Of a DNA stretch of 64,000 nt, positions 8,050 to 16,863 are shown piece after piece. Location: contig CABVRQ010000011.1 in the NCBI GenBank assembly GCA_902500695.1, forward strand, positions 1 through 64,000, in the 5' to 3' direction. Within the stretch, counting starts at the first letter, position 1. Each line of letters begins with the position of its first letter. The translations under genes and the position numbers were made by a program. The notes beneath the pieces were generated by a model that was given only the letters and a program-made list of their open reading frames with translations, was not told where the DNA came from and did no database searches. Origin of the DNA: an uncultured Nitrospira sp. Lineage in GTDB: Bacteria > Nitrospirota > Nitrospiria > Nitrospirales > UBA8639.

Positions 8050-8979
8050 ATGGATCTTTCAACGGAAATTGCCGGTGTGTCGTTTTCATGTGGAGTGATG
8101 AACGCGTCAGGAGCCTTGTGCGTGACGCCGAAAGAGCTGGAGGCCCTGGGCATGTCCCATGCCGGTGCGATTGTGACCAAATCCATGACGCCTCTTGCCC
8201 GTGAGGGCAATCCCCAACCAAGGTATGTGGCGTTTGACGGTGGCTCGATCAACTCGATGGGCCTTCCCAATTTAGGATTTCCCGCCTATGCGAAACTGAT
8301 TCCAGAGTTGAAGCGATTCGGGAAGCCTGTCATCGCCAGTCTGGCCGGCCTGCATCCCAATGATTTTCTCGAAGGCGCCAAGGCCTTGGAGATCGCTCGA
8401 CCGGATTTGATAGAAGTGAACTTGTCGTGCCCGAACATTCCTGGTAAGCCACAGATCGGGTATGACTTTGAGGAAACGGAACGGTTATTAACAGAGATCC
8501 GTGCGTTGCTGACCGTGCCGTTCGGAGTGAAACTCCCGCCCTACTTTGATCCCATTCATCATCAGAAAATTGCCGAGGTGCTTCAGCGAAGTGGCGTGGC
8601 CTTTGTTACGGTCATCAATTCAGTGGGGAATACCCTTGTCGTTGATCCGGAACGGGAAATGGTGGTGATTAAGCCCAAAGGGGGATTTGGCGGATTGGGA
8701 GGACGGATGATTAAGCCTGTGGCCCTGGCCAACGTTCGCGCGTTTTGGAAGATCTGGGGTGATCGGATTCCTATTATTGGTACCGGTGGGGTGGAAAAGG
8801 GAGTGGATGTGTTCGAGCATGTGTTGTGTGGCGCCTCAGCAGTTCAGATAGGCACTGTGCTGGTTGAGGAAGGCTGCGAGGTGTTTGCAAGGCTCCAAGG
8901 GGAAATTGCCGATTGCTTGCAACGGAAAGGCTATCCGTCGTTAATGGCATGTCGAGGGAAATTACGGGAGATGGATTGA
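8050..8979 (+). CDS. pyrD: Dihydroorotate dehydrogenase, class 1A-like
   Basis: A 309-residue FMN barrel enzyme that oxidises dihydroorotate to orotate in pyrimidine synthesis. INSMGLPNLG (about 67-76) and NLSCPNIPGKPQ with the base Cys127 are the hallmarks of cytosolic class 1 enzymes. The long stretches resembling the Lactococcus PyrDA protein point to class 1A, the homodimeric fumarate-using type, rather than class 1B. Lys44 (VTKS) and the lysine in GVKLPP fit the FMN and substrate contacts. No pyrK electron-transfer gene is adjacent, which agrees with class 1A. The electron acceptor is inferred. It follows the ABC ATPase gene by 6 bp. Confidence 0.88.
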   Translation: MDLSTEIAGVSFSCGVMNASGALCVTPKELEALGMSHAGAIVTKSMTPLAREGNPQPRYVAFDGGSINSMGLPNLGFPAYAKLIPELKRFGKPVIASLAGLHPNDFLEGAKALEIARPDLIEVNLSCPNIPGKPQIGYDFEETERLLTEIRALLTVPFGVKLPPYFDPIHHQKIAEVLQRSGVAFVTVINSVGNTLVVDPEREMVVIKPKGGFGGLGGRMIKPVALANVRAFWKIWGDRIPIIGTGGVEKGVDVFEHVLCGASAVQIGTVLVEEGCEVFARLQGEIADCLQRKGYPSLMACRGKLREMD

Positions 8980-9012
8980 AAAAGAGGGATATTGACCGGC
9001 AAGATAGGTAAA

Positions 9013-9051
9013 GTCAAAATGAGCTGTAGCTCTGCGTTCTTGACCTTTTTA
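9013..9051 (+). terminator. Possible terminator after pyrD
   Basis: GTCAA (9013-9017) pairs with TTGAC (9040-9044) and GAGCT pairs with AGCTC inside, followed by CTTTTTA. The stem has bulges, so this is a moderate candidate. It lies between the convergent ends of pyrD and the LuxR gene. Confidence 0.4.
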
Positions 9052-9079
9052 TGACAGGCTAGGTTGAAAGATACGTCAT

Positions 9080-9388
9080 CTAGGCCGTTGTGGTCTGGGT
9101 CGGTGGGCCCTTGGGAATGATTCGAAGCGCAATGGCTTGCCGGAGTAACTGGGCCACGTTTCTGACCCGTAGACGCCGCATCAAATTGAAGCGATGGACT
9201 TCAACGGTTCGCACGCTAATGTTTAGCTGTTCACCAATTTCACGATTGGTAAAGCCTTGAGCCACCAGGCTCAAGATTTCCTTTTGCCGGGCGGTGAGAG
9301 ATTGGCTCTCGGAATTGGGTTCCAAGAGTTCTTCTGTTGATTCCGATTCCGTCACTTTCCCTTTTGGCATGTTGAGACAAGACCCCAC
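9080..9388 (-). CDS. HTH-only LuxR/GerE family regulator
   Basis: A 102-residue protein, or 96 residues from the ATG at 9370. It is essentially a single LuxR helix-turn-helix: LTARQKEILSLVAQGFTNRE, then IGEQLNISVRTVEVHR as recognition region and LRVRNVAQLL as dimer helix. There is no receiver, PAS or autoinducer domain; the 25 residues before the HTH are acidic and probably disordered. Such stand-alone proteins bind DNA without a built-in sensor. The start lies only 57 bp from the oppositely oriented ABC permease at 9445, so the shared region could hold both promoters and the protein may control itself and the permease (inference). Confidence 0.85.
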   Translation of the reverse strand: MGSCLNMPKGKVTESESTEELLEPNSESQSLTARQKEILSLVAQGFTNREIGEQLNISVRTVEVHRFNLMRRLRVRNVAQLLRQAIALRIIPKGPPTQTTTA

Positions 9389-9444
9389 GCATAATTTTCT
9401 AGTTGTTTTAACATACGCCCCTTACTTCCGACAACCGCTCTAAT

Positions 9445-12021
9445 ATGATACGAATTCTTCTTCTCTTGGTCTTTGACCATGTTCGCCATCGTCCATTTCG
9501 AGTCTTTCTCACGGTGGTCGGGGTGGCAATTGGTGTCTCCGCCTGGTTGGCCATTCGCCTGGCCAATGGCCAAGTCTATCAATCCTTTGAACAGTCGGTG
9601 GAGTCCGTTGTGGGAAAGGCGTCTATTACCCTGTCCCGAGGGGCCGAAGGGATGGATGAAGCGATCATTGAGGAAATTCAACGTCATCCCGGGGTCCAAT
9701 CGGCTCAGCCCGTTCTGAAAATTGAGTCCTTGATCCAGGAAGGCTCATCCACGGGTCACATGCTCGTGATTTGGGGAGTCGATCTTCTGAGCAATGAGGA
9801 GCTTAGGCCATCAGGGGATTCAACCAATGCGGTTTCGGACAATCAGTGGAAGCAGGTGTTTTCTCCCAGGACCGTCTTTTTAGGAAAAGAGTTTGCCAAA
9901 GAATTAGGGCTGAGAGAGGGGCAGACGTTGACCGTGACGGGTCATGGCATTTCTCATGATCTGATCGTGGGAGGTCTGTTGAGATCGTCGGATGCTCTTC
10001 TCCAAGGCACTGAGCGACAGGCGATCATGGATATTGCCGCAGCCCAATGGTCGTTTGGCTGGTTGGGACGTTTGCATTCCATTGCCGTGGTTCCTGAACC
10101 TGGTGTGGCGGGGGCTACACTTATCCAATCCTTGCAAACCGTGGTGCCTCTGGAAATTCGAATGAGCCAATCCTCGCGACGGACCGGGCAAGTGGAATCG
10201 ATGTTGAAGGCCTTCCAGTTTAATCTCACCATGCTCAGCGGAATTGCGCTGCTTGTTGGGGTGTTTCTGGTCTATAACACGATGGCATTTTCGGTGGCAC
10301 ATCATCGTCGGGAGATTGGCATTCTGCGGGCACTCGGCATGGAACGGCGAGCCATCACGGGATTGTTTCTCTTGGAGGCGGGTCTGCTCGGCCTTGTTGG
10401 CGGAGTCATGGGCTGTTGGTTCGGGGTTTTTCTGGCTGGCGGGTTGACGACGCTCATCGGGCAGAGTGTCGGCGAATTATATGGGGTAACGTCTTTGGGC
10501 GTTTCGCAGATTCATCCCTGGCTATTAGCGGAGGCGATAGCGATTGGGTCTGGGGTTTCTCTCCTCGGAGCGCTCCGTCCTTCCTGGGATGCCAGCACGA
10601 TAGCTCCGGTTCAAGCCTTATCGGTAGGCCAATCCGAAGATGAAGAAACTGGTTCGTACAGGAAGTCAGGGTGGATCGCGATGATCGCCTTTGCTGGAAG
10701 TGCGGCCTTGAGTACTATGGCCCCGGTTGATGGTATCCCGGTCGGAGGGTATGCTGCGGCATTTTGTCTTCTGGTGGGTGGAACCGCTCTGGGGCCCGTG
10801 CTGTGCGGGTTGATTCATGAGTGGAGGAGAACATGGCAAAGCGGGCGATGGGGCCTCTTGCCGTCCCTCGCGGCAGAACAAATGAGCCGCAATCCCGGTC
10901 GGACCAGTGTGACCATGGCGGCGATTGTGGTCGGGCTGGCCATTATGGTTGGGGTGGGCATCATGATTCAAAGTTTCCGGCATACGGTAAACATCTGGAT
11001 TGAGCAAACGATGCTGGCGGATATTATTGTGGCTCCGGTGTCCTGGCTAGGGGACCAAGATGGCGAGAACGAAAAGCCTGGTCTGCCATTGGCTCTGGTC
11101 AAGATGGTGATGATGGTCCCAGGTGTCGAGGCGGTTGATCCATATCGAGAAACGGTGGGGGAGGTTTCAGGACAGACGGTGTCCCTTGTCGCACGCGACT
11201 TGCGCCTTCATGCTGGGCGCAGCCGATATCTATTTGTGAAAGGCGATTCCACTAGGATTTTACAAGAAACGATCGAAGGTGAAGGTGTGATTGTGTCTGA
11301 AGTGTTAGCCGGGCGGCTGGGGCTGGCGGTAGGAAGCCAAGTAGATTTAAAAACACCTTCAGGAATCCAGTCACTTCCCGTGAAGGGCATTTTTTATGAT
11401 TATGCCACCGATGGGGGAAAAGTAGTCATGGACGACCAACTCTTTCGTCGGCATTGGGGAGAAACCGACGCGACCGTCTTTGCGGTGTATCTCAAGGCCG
11501 GTCAGGCGCTCCCGGTTGTGCGACGTGAGATTGAACAGGTGTTAAAAAATAACATCCCTATCGTCACGATCAGTAATGGAGAACTGAAGACCGAGATTCT
11601 TGAAATTTTTGACCGGACGTTTCGCGTCACCTATGTGTTGGAGTTGATTGCCCTGAGCGTGGCGGTGCTGGGGATTATCAATACGCTCATGACCGCCATT
11701 ACGGAACGCCGGCGAGAGCTGGCCACGTTGCGGGCGTTAGGCGTGAGTCGCCCGCAAATTCAAAGGCTGATCTTCTGGGAATCCTGTTATGTGGCCGGAT
11801 TGGGTGCCAGCCTAGGAATTCTTGTGGGATTGGCGCTGTCGGTATTGTTGATCAACGTGATCAACAAGCAATCATTTGGATGGACCATCCAGTTCACTCT
11901 ACCATTGGAAACGTTGGGGATGGCTGTGCTTGTGGCTTTGTTGGCCGCGTTTCTAGGCGGGTGGGGGCCCGCCAGATGGGCCAGCCGGCAGTCGATCGCC
12001 GATGATTTGCGGTATGAATGA
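9445..12021 (+). CDS. Large ABC transporter permease with two FtsX domains
   Basis: An 858-residue inner-membrane protein. An N-terminal membrane segment (FRVFLTVVGVAIGVSAWLAI) is followed by a periplasmic MacB-like domain, then three membrane spans around 265-380 (FtsX core with EIGILRALGM). A central pair of spans, a second periplasmic domain and a second FtsX core near the C-terminus follow, with ELATLRALGV. This duplicated architecture is that of the YbbP-type permeases, which pair with LolD-like ATPases to move lipophilic or peptide substrates. The ATPase at 7375 is the natural partner. The substrate cannot be read from sequence. The 3' end is 50 bp from the convergent bioB. Confidence 0.88.
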   Translation: MIRILLLLVFDHVRHRPFRVFLTVVGVAIGVSAWLAIRLANGQVYQSFEQSVESVVGKASITLSRGAEGMDEAIIEEIQRHPGVQSAQPVLKIESLIQEGSSTGHMLVIWGVDLLSNEELRPSGDSTNAVSDNQWKQVFSPRTVFLGKEFAKELGLREGQTLTVTGHGISHDLIVGGLLRSSDALLQGTERQAIMDIAAAQWSFGWLGRLHSIAVVPEPGVAGATLIQSLQTVVPLEIRMSQSSRRTGQVESMLKAFQFNLTMLSGIALLVGVFLVYNTMAFSVAHHRREIGILRALGMERRAITGLFLLEAGLLGLVGGVMGCWFGVFLAGGLTTLIGQSVGELYGVTSLGVSQIHPWLLAEAIAIGSGVSLLGALRPSWDASTIAPVQALSVGQSEDEETGSYRKSGWIAMIAFAGSAALSTMAPVDGIPVGGYAAAFCLLVGGTALGPVLCGLIHEWRRTWQSGRWGLLPSLAAEQMSRNPGRTSVTMAAIVVGLAIMVGVGIMIQSFRHTVNIWIEQTMLADIIVAPVSWLGDQDGENEKPGLPLALVKMVMMVPGVEAVDPYRETVGEVSGQTVSLVARDLRLHAGRSRYLFVKGDSTRILQETIEGEGVIVSEVLAGRLGLAVGSQVDLKTPSGIQSLPVKGIFYDYATDGGKVVMDDQLFRRHWGETDATVFAVYLKAGQALPVVRREIEQVLKNNIPIVTISNGELKTEILEIFDRTFRVTYVLELIALSVAVLGIINTLMTAITERRRELATLRALGVSRPQIQRLIFWESCYVAGLGASLGILVGLALSVLLINVINKQSFGWTIQFTLPLETLGMAVLVALLAAFLGGWGPARWASRQSIADDLRYE

Positions 12022-12071
12022 AATATGTGAAGAGAATGCTAAAAAAGTCTTAAGACAATGTGACAAGCAAT

Positions 12072-13088
12072 TCAGCGTGAACAGGTTTCGGCCTTTGCCG
12101 TTTCGAATCCTTCGTATTTTACTTCCACCGTAAAGCCCAGGTCTTCGATCATATCCCAGACTTCTTGGTGTGCAAGGCCCGGTGTCGTTAAGTAGCCATC
12201 GACGAAGAGTGAATCCGCCACGTAGAGCGCTAAGGGTTGGAGGGAGCGGAGATTTTTTTCGCGTCCTCCTGCCGCCCGGATTTCCGTTTTGGGGTGGAAG
12301 AACCGGAAGAGACAAAGAATTTTTAAGCAGCGCGAAGGTGTGAGATTTTTCATTTCGTCAAAGGGTGTCCCTTCGACCGGGTACAACATATTTAAGGGGA
12401 TAGAATCGGGTTGGACGTCCTGTAACGCCAGGGCCAGATCCACCAGATCTTCATTCCCTTCGCCCATTCCGACAATACCGCCGCTGCAGAGTTCCAATCC
12501 GGCTGCGCGGGCATGTTTCAGTGTGTCGATTCGATCTTGATAGGTGTGGGTGGTGCAAATAGAGGGGTGATAGGCTTCACTGGTGTTGAGATTATGGTTG
12601 ATCCGATCAACCCCCGCCTCTTTTAGCTGGCTGGCTTGCTCGCTATTTAATAAGCCTAGTGAACAACATATTTGAATGGGCAGCTCTTCTTTGATCTGTT
12701 TGACGGCGCTGGTGATGTGTGTGAGTTCTGATTTTAACGGGGAGCGGCCGCTGATCACGATGCAATACCGCTGCGCTTTGGCTTGTGCGGCGCGTCTGGC
12801 ACCTTCCAGCATTTTTTCCGGAGAAAGAAGGGAATACCGCTCGATGGGGGCGGTGGAAATGGTTGATTGGGAGCAATAGTGACAATCTTCCTGGCAGGCT
12901 CCGCTTTTGGCATTGAGCAACATTTGCAGGCGGACGGTTTTGCCAAAATATCGAGACCGAATCCTATAGGCCGCATTCACAAGATCAAGCAGCTCGTCCT
13001 GCGGGGTGTCCAGAATGGCCAAACCTTCCTGTCGACTTGGGATGGTTCCCTCCAGCACTCGGTCTGCCAAATTTTGGTATGAGCTCAT
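12072..13088 (-). CDS. bioB: Biotin synthase
   Basis: A 338-residue radical SAM enzyme that inserts sulfur into dethiobiotin, the last step of biotin synthesis. The radical SAM cluster motif CxxxCxxC is at Cys65, Cys69 and Cys72 (SGACQEDCHYCSQ). LLNAKSG before it and EGTPF near residue 230 are typical of BioB. The length is normal for the family. It is the last gene of a long minus-strand block beginning at rplU, 76 bp after rsfS. No other bio gene is in the window, and no BirA-type palindrome was seen upstream. Confidence 0.96.
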   Translation of the reverse strand: MSSYQNLADRVLEGTIPSRQEGLAILDTPQDELLDLVNAAYRIRSRYFGKTVRLQMLLNAKSGACQEDCHYCSQSTISTAPIERYSLLSPEKMLEGARRAAQAKAQRYCIVISGRSPLKSELTHITSAVKQIKEELPIQICCSLGLLNSEQASQLKEAGVDRINHNLNTSEAYHPSICTTHTYQDRIDTLKHARAAGLELCSGGIVGMGEGNEDLVDLALALQDVQPDSIPLNMLYPVEGTPFDEMKNLTPSRCLKILCLFRFFHPKTEIRAAGGREKNLRSLQPLALYVADSLFVDGYLTTPGLAHQEVWDMIEDLGFTVEVKYEGFETAKAETCSR

Positions 13089-13164
13089 GGGTTATTCTCC
13101 CTTACGTTTTCTTAATATTTTCGATGACTAACCTGCGGATCAAAAAGAAAATGTTCTATATAAC

Positions 13165-13602
13165 TTAGGAAAGCCTGGCGACTCTGGCTGGTGCTTTTGG
13201 CGCTCGTGCCACCTGCGGAAAGGGTGTGCGGCTTTCAGGAATAGAAATCTGTGGAGCGTCTGCCCACATACTTTCTAGCGCATAATATTTCCGGATGTCT
13301 GATTTGAATATATGGACGATGATGTCTCCATAGTCGAGTAATATCCAATTGGCCGTTTCTTTTCCCTCGATCTCTGGGCTTATTTCATAGCGTGTGGACA
13401 TGACTTTTTCAATGAACGAGGTAATCCCTCGTACTTGAGGTACTGAATCGCCAGATGCAAAGACGAAATAGTCTGCTATTGACGTCATTGCTCCCACATC
13501 AAGCACCAACACCTCTCCGGCTTGCTTTTCTTGAGCCGCCTGAGCGATGAAGACCGCTTGTTCGAGGGTAGGAGATGGTTTCGGGTGGGTTAGTCGGGCC
13601 AT
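13165..13602 (-). CDS. rsfS: Ribosomal silencing factor RsfS
   Basis: A 145-residue protein from the chosen ATG at 13602. The core EVLVLDVGAMTSIADYFVFASG, then GKETANWILLDYGDIIVHIF, is the RsfS/Iojap signature. The protein binds uL14 on the large subunit and blocks subunit joining when nutrients are short. An upstream in-frame start at 13713 would add 37 residues inside nadD that do not resemble the family, so the shorter form is preferred; it overlaps the nadD stop by 13 bp. The C-terminal 30 residues are a Pro/Ala/Arg tail. nadD-rsfS is a common gene pair. Confidence 0.93.
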   Translation of the reverse strand: MARLTHPKPSPTLEQAVFIAQAAQEKQAGEVLVLDVGAMTSIADYFVFASGDSVPQVRGITSFIEKVMSTRYEISPEIEGKETANWILLDYGDIIVHIFKSDIRKYYALESMWADAPQISIPESRTPFPQVARAPKAPARVARLS

Positions 13603-14261
13603 TGGTACAATCGTTGGTGAATTATATAGGACTCCACGGTGGGCGGCAACCAATGGCTTACGGAAGAACCAAGGGCCAGGTGCTCTCGAATCGTCGAGGC
13701 TGATATCTCGCACGGCGGTATGGATAGGAGATAAATGGTCTTACCGGAAGGAAGAAGGATGTCCAGACGCGTCGTGTCCTGTTGGTCAAGGCTTTGAAAT
13801 GCTTGAGGCTTTGTCGCAGGAAGGAACGGCAGGGCTTGAAGTTGTGTGAAGGCAACCCCTGGTCTTGAGCAGACAATAAAATGACAGAGGGTGAGCAAAT
13901 GGTCCACGTTCCTCCAACTACAAAAATCGAGAAAAGCATCCAGCCCCACAATAAACCCCAATTCCGTTCCTTCGGGGCATTCATTTTTGAAATGTGTGAC
14001 CGTGTCGACACTGTAGGACACCGCCGATGATTGGATTTCGTGATCGGATACCGTGCAGTAGGGAAACGGGGCAATCGCCTGCTTCACCATTTCTAACCGA
14101 TTGTGGGCTGGAGCAAGTGAGGCTGATGGTTTGTGTGGAGGATCTCCTGTCGGGACGAAAATAATCCGATCAAGGTGGATCCTGTTGTAGACATACTGGG
14201 CAATATGCAAATGCCCATTATGAATGGGATTGAATGAGCCGCCTAAGAGGCCGATAAACAT
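13590..14261 (-). CDS. nadD: Nicotinate-nucleotide adenylyltransferase
   Basis: A 223-residue nucleotidyltransferase that joins nicotinate mononucleotide and ATP to deamido-NAD. The N-terminal GLLGGSFNPIHNGHLHIA carries the GSFxPxHxGH nucleotide-binding motif. The C-terminal ISASTIREHL matches the ISxTxxR motif. The middle VPTGDPPHK is also typical. It lies between proB and rsfS in the minus-strand block. Confidence 0.95.
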   Translation of the reverse strand: MFIGLLGGSFNPIHNGHLHIAQYVYNRIHLDRIIFVPTGDPPHKPSASLAPAHNRLEMVKQAIAPFPYCTVSDHEIQSSAVSYSVDTVTHFKNECPEGTELGFIVGLDAFLDFCSWRNVDHLLTLCHFIVCSRPGVAFTQLQALPFLPATKPQAFQSLDQQDTTRLDILLPSGKTIYLLSIPPCEISASTIREHLALGSSVSHWLPPTVESYIIHQRLYQWPD

Positions 14262-14283
14262 CAGTCTAGAATTTTCTCATGTG

Positions 14284-14302
14284 GAGAGTGTTGAAAAAGG
14301 CC
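14284..14302. repeat. Fragment resembling an end of the dispersed repeat
   Basis: The 19 bases GAGAGTGTTGAAAAAGGCC match, with one difference, the reverse complement of the right end of the repeat at 39551-39712, and resemble its left end as well. It lies alone between nadD and proB. It may be a remnant of a deleted copy or a chance match. Confidence 0.4.
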
Positions 14303-14356
14303 ATCTATATCTATTATGCCAAGGGAGGATTGTGCGATAGCCGAGAGTCATGTCGC

Positions 14357-15493
14357 TTATGAAGCCTGCGGCTCAGTCAGGACCAGATTGTCCCGGTGAA
14401 TGACTTCCTCATACTCCAATGTGCCCAGGAGTTGCCTGATGTCTGACGTTTTTCTTCCCTTGATGCGGTGGAGGGTTTCAGCAGAATAATTTGTGAGTCC
14501 CTGCGCGAAGGCCATTCCCTCCCTGGTAGCGCATGTAATGGGGTCTCCTGTCAGAAAGATGCCTGTGATGTCCAGAATACCTGATGGCAATAAACTTTTT
14601 CCTCGAAGGGTGAGTGCGGCCACGGCGCCTTCGTCCAAGCGGAGCTCACCTTTTGGTCGAAGTGTATAGGCAATCCACTGCTTTCGACTGGTCAGGGGTG
14701 ATTGGTCTGACGCAAAAAATGTTCCTCCGGGCTTTCCGTTCAGGACCTCTCCTAAGGCATTGGGAGTTTCTCCATTTAATAAGAGGGTAGGGACCCCAAA
14801 CCGTCCTGCCTGCTTGGCGGCTCTGATCTTGGTGACCATGCCTCCACGGCTGGCTTGTGTTCGAGAAGATCCCGCAAGGTCTTCAATGTCTTTGGTGACA
14901 TTGGCAACCAGAGGGATTAATTCAGCGGAAGGATTGAGGTGAGGATCCTGGCTATAGAGTCCATCGACATCTGATAAAATCACCAGCAGATCTGCGTCAA
15001 CTAAATGGGCCACTTCTCCAGCGAGGGTATCGTTGTCACCAAATCTGATTTCATCGATCGCCACGGTGTCATTTTCATTGATAATCGGAATGACCCCTAG
15101 CTGAATAAGGGTATTTAAGGTATGGCGCGCATTCAAAAATCGTCGACGGTCGGATAAATCCTGGTGAGTTAAGAGGATCTGGGCAATCTTGTTTTTCGTG
15201 TCCTCAAACGCCATCTCGTAGGCTCGCATGAGGCGGCTTTGTCCGACTGCAGCAGCGGCTTGCTGAAGGGGTAATTCAGTGGGATAAGAAGAAATGGCGA
15301 GGTGTGCGATGCCGGCAACGATGGCCCCGGAGGAAACCACGACAATTTGTCGATTCTGAGCCTGCAGTGTGCCCAATTCCTGGGCTAAACGGTTAATACG
15401 GTCGAGACGTAAACCGCCCTGCGAAGAAGCCACCAGGCTGCTTCCCACTTTGACGACGATCCTCTTGCACGCCGCTAGCACTTGCTCGCGCAT
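14357..15493 (-). CDS. proB: Glutamate 5-kinase with PUA domain
   Basis: A 378-residue enzyme of proline synthesis that phosphorylates glutamate. The amino-acid kinase domain opens with RIVVKVGSSLV and contains NENDTVAIDEIRFGDND. The C-terminal 100 residues, from about ELRLDEGAVAAL, form the PUA domain found in long bacterial ProB. ATG 15493 was chosen because MREQVLAACKRIVVKVGS fits family N-termini; it overlaps the obgE stop by 19 bp. A start further up at 15601 would add unrelated residues. The next enzyme, proA, is not in the window. Confidence 0.94.
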   Translation of the reverse strand: MREQVLAACKRIVVKVGSSLVASSQGGLRLDRINRLAQELGTLQAQNRQIVVVSSGAIVAGIAHLAISSYPTELPLQQAAAAVGQSRLMRAYEMAFEDTKNKIAQILLTHQDLSDRRRFLNARHTLNTLIQLGVIPIINENDTVAIDEIRFGDNDTLAGEVAHLVDADLLVILSDVDGLYSQDPHLNPSAELIPLVANVTKDIEDLAGSSRTQASRGGMVTKIRAAKQAGRFGVPTLLLNGETPNALGEVLNGKPGGTFFASDQSPLTSRKQWIAYTLRPKGELRLDEGAVAALTLRGKSLLPSGILDITGIFLTGDPITCATREGMAFAQGLTNYSAETLHRIKGRKTSDIRQLLGTLEYEEVIHRDNLVLTEPQAS

Positions 15494-16494
15494 GAAGTCT
15501 TTGCTTCCAGAACGGCTTTCCCTAAATAGGTCACGAGTGATGGGAGGCCTTCCCTGGTCACGGCCGAAATGGGAAAGAATGGATAGTGGTGTGTAGCGCA
15601 ATACTCCCGAAGGGCTTCCAAGTGCTGGCCGTTTCCCTGTGAATCCAATTTTGTGGCCACGATGGCAAACGGCCGTTCAAGGAGTTCGGGATCAAAGGCC
15701 TGGAGTTCTCGTTGTAACGTTTCAACGATCACAATGGGATCCTCTGAAATCCATTCGGTGATATCGACCAGATATAACAAAAAAGCGGTTCGCTGGATAT
15801 GTCGCAGGAATTTAACTCCTAACCCTTTCCCTTCATGAGCGCCTTCGATCAATCCTGGAATATCGGCTACGACAAATGACGAATGTTCCATCCATTCCAC
15901 CACTCCCAAATGAGGGCGAAGAGTCGTGAATGGATAACTGGCAATTTCTGGATGGGCAGAAGAAATCGCTGAAATTAAAGTGGATTTGCCAGCGTTAGGA
16001 AAGCCTACCAGGCCGACATCGGCTAACAGTTTTAATTCCAGATTCACCCATCGCTCTTCGCCGGGGGTCCCTGGTTCAAATTGACGGGGCGCTCGATTTG
16101 TTGACGTGGCAAAACGCGCATTGCCCTTTCCGCCTTTGCCTCCTTTGGCCACAATGGCGGTTTGTCCTTCCGCAATAAGGTCGGCGATGATGTCGCCGTC
16201 CTCGGTTTTCACGAGAGTCCCGACAGGAAGGGCAATTACGATATCGGAGCCATTGGCTCCGTGGCAGTTAGTCTTGAGACCTCTGACGCCGGACGTGGCC
16301 TCGTAGTGTTTTTGATATCGCAGGTCGAGCAGGGTTGAGACTCTATTGGAGGCCACAAACACCACGTCTCCTCCATCACCACCGTCGCCACCATTGGGAC
16401 CACCAAATTCAGCAAATTTTTCTCGTCGAAAGCTACAGTGTCCGGTGCCACCGTCACCAGCTTTGATGAATATCCGTGCTTGATCAATAAACAT
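15475..16494 (-). CDS. obgE: GTPase Obg
   Basis: A 339-residue protein. The glycine-rich Obg domain spans about residues 1-158, with many GGxGG-type turns. The G domain has the P-loop GFPNAGKST (164-172), the switch region DIPGLIEGAHEGKGLG and TKLD for guanine recognition. Obg acts in large-subunit assembly and stress responses. The variable C-terminal extension is nearly absent. It sits after rplU-rpmA, the standard order in many bacteria. Confidence 0.96.
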   Translation of the reverse strand: MFIDQARIFIKAGDGGTGHCSFRREKFAEFGGPNGGDGGDGGDVVFVASNRVSTLLDLRYQKHYEATSGVRGLKTNCHGANGSDIVIALPVGTLVKTEDGDIIADLIAEGQTAIVAKGGKGGKGNARFATSTNRAPRQFEPGTPGEERWVNLELKLLADVGLVGFPNAGKSTLISAISSAHPEIASYPFTTLRPHLGVVEWMEHSSFVVADIPGLIEGAHEGKGLGVKFLRHIQRTAFLLYLVDITEWISEDPIVIVETLQRELQAFDPELLERPFAIVATKLDSQGNGQHLEALREYCATHHYPFFPISAVTREGLPSLVTYLGKAVLEAKTSCASKC

Positions 16495-16574
16495 ACTGAT
16501 CCTTAAATCCTAGCGGACTTACAAGGGACAAATGAAGGAGATGAATTGAAAAAAGCAGGAAATGGGAAGGGAAG

Positions 16575-16829
16575 CTAGACGGGAGGATAGACGCTCACCT
16601 TGCGGCGGGCGATTCCTCCTTCAAACTTAACGATCCCGTCTACTTTGGCAAAGAGTGTGTAGTCGCTTCCAAGTCCGACATTTGTCCCAGGAAAGAATTT
16701 CGTTCCGCGTTGACGAACGATGATACTTCCGCCGCTCACCTTTTCGCCGGCATAGGCTTTGACGCCTAAATATTGTGGGTTGCTATCGCGACCGTTGCGG
16801 GATGATCCGCCGCCTTTTTTATGTGCCAT
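16575..16829 (-). CDS. rpmA: 50S ribosomal protein L27
   Basis: An 84-residue protein whose N-terminus MAHKKGGGSSRNGRDSNPQ is that of L27, the protein that reaches toward the peptidyl-transferase centre. GSIIVRQRGTKFFPGTNVG is also diagnostic. The start is direct, without the cleaved leader seen in Firmicutes. 34 bp separate it from rplU. Confidence 0.97.
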   Translation of the reverse strand: MAHKKGGGSSRNGRDSNPQYLGVKAYAGEKVSGGSIIVRQRGTKFFPGTNVGLGSDYTLFAKVDGIVKFEGGIARRKVSVYPPV

Positions 16830-16863
16830 GAGTCAAACCTCCAAATAATTTCAAAGACCAATG

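Noticed and set aside
7487..8221. A 244-codon minus frame opposite the ABC ATPase and pyrD
   Set aside because: It is the antisense shadow of two clear genes, with proline/serine/arginine-rich low-information text.
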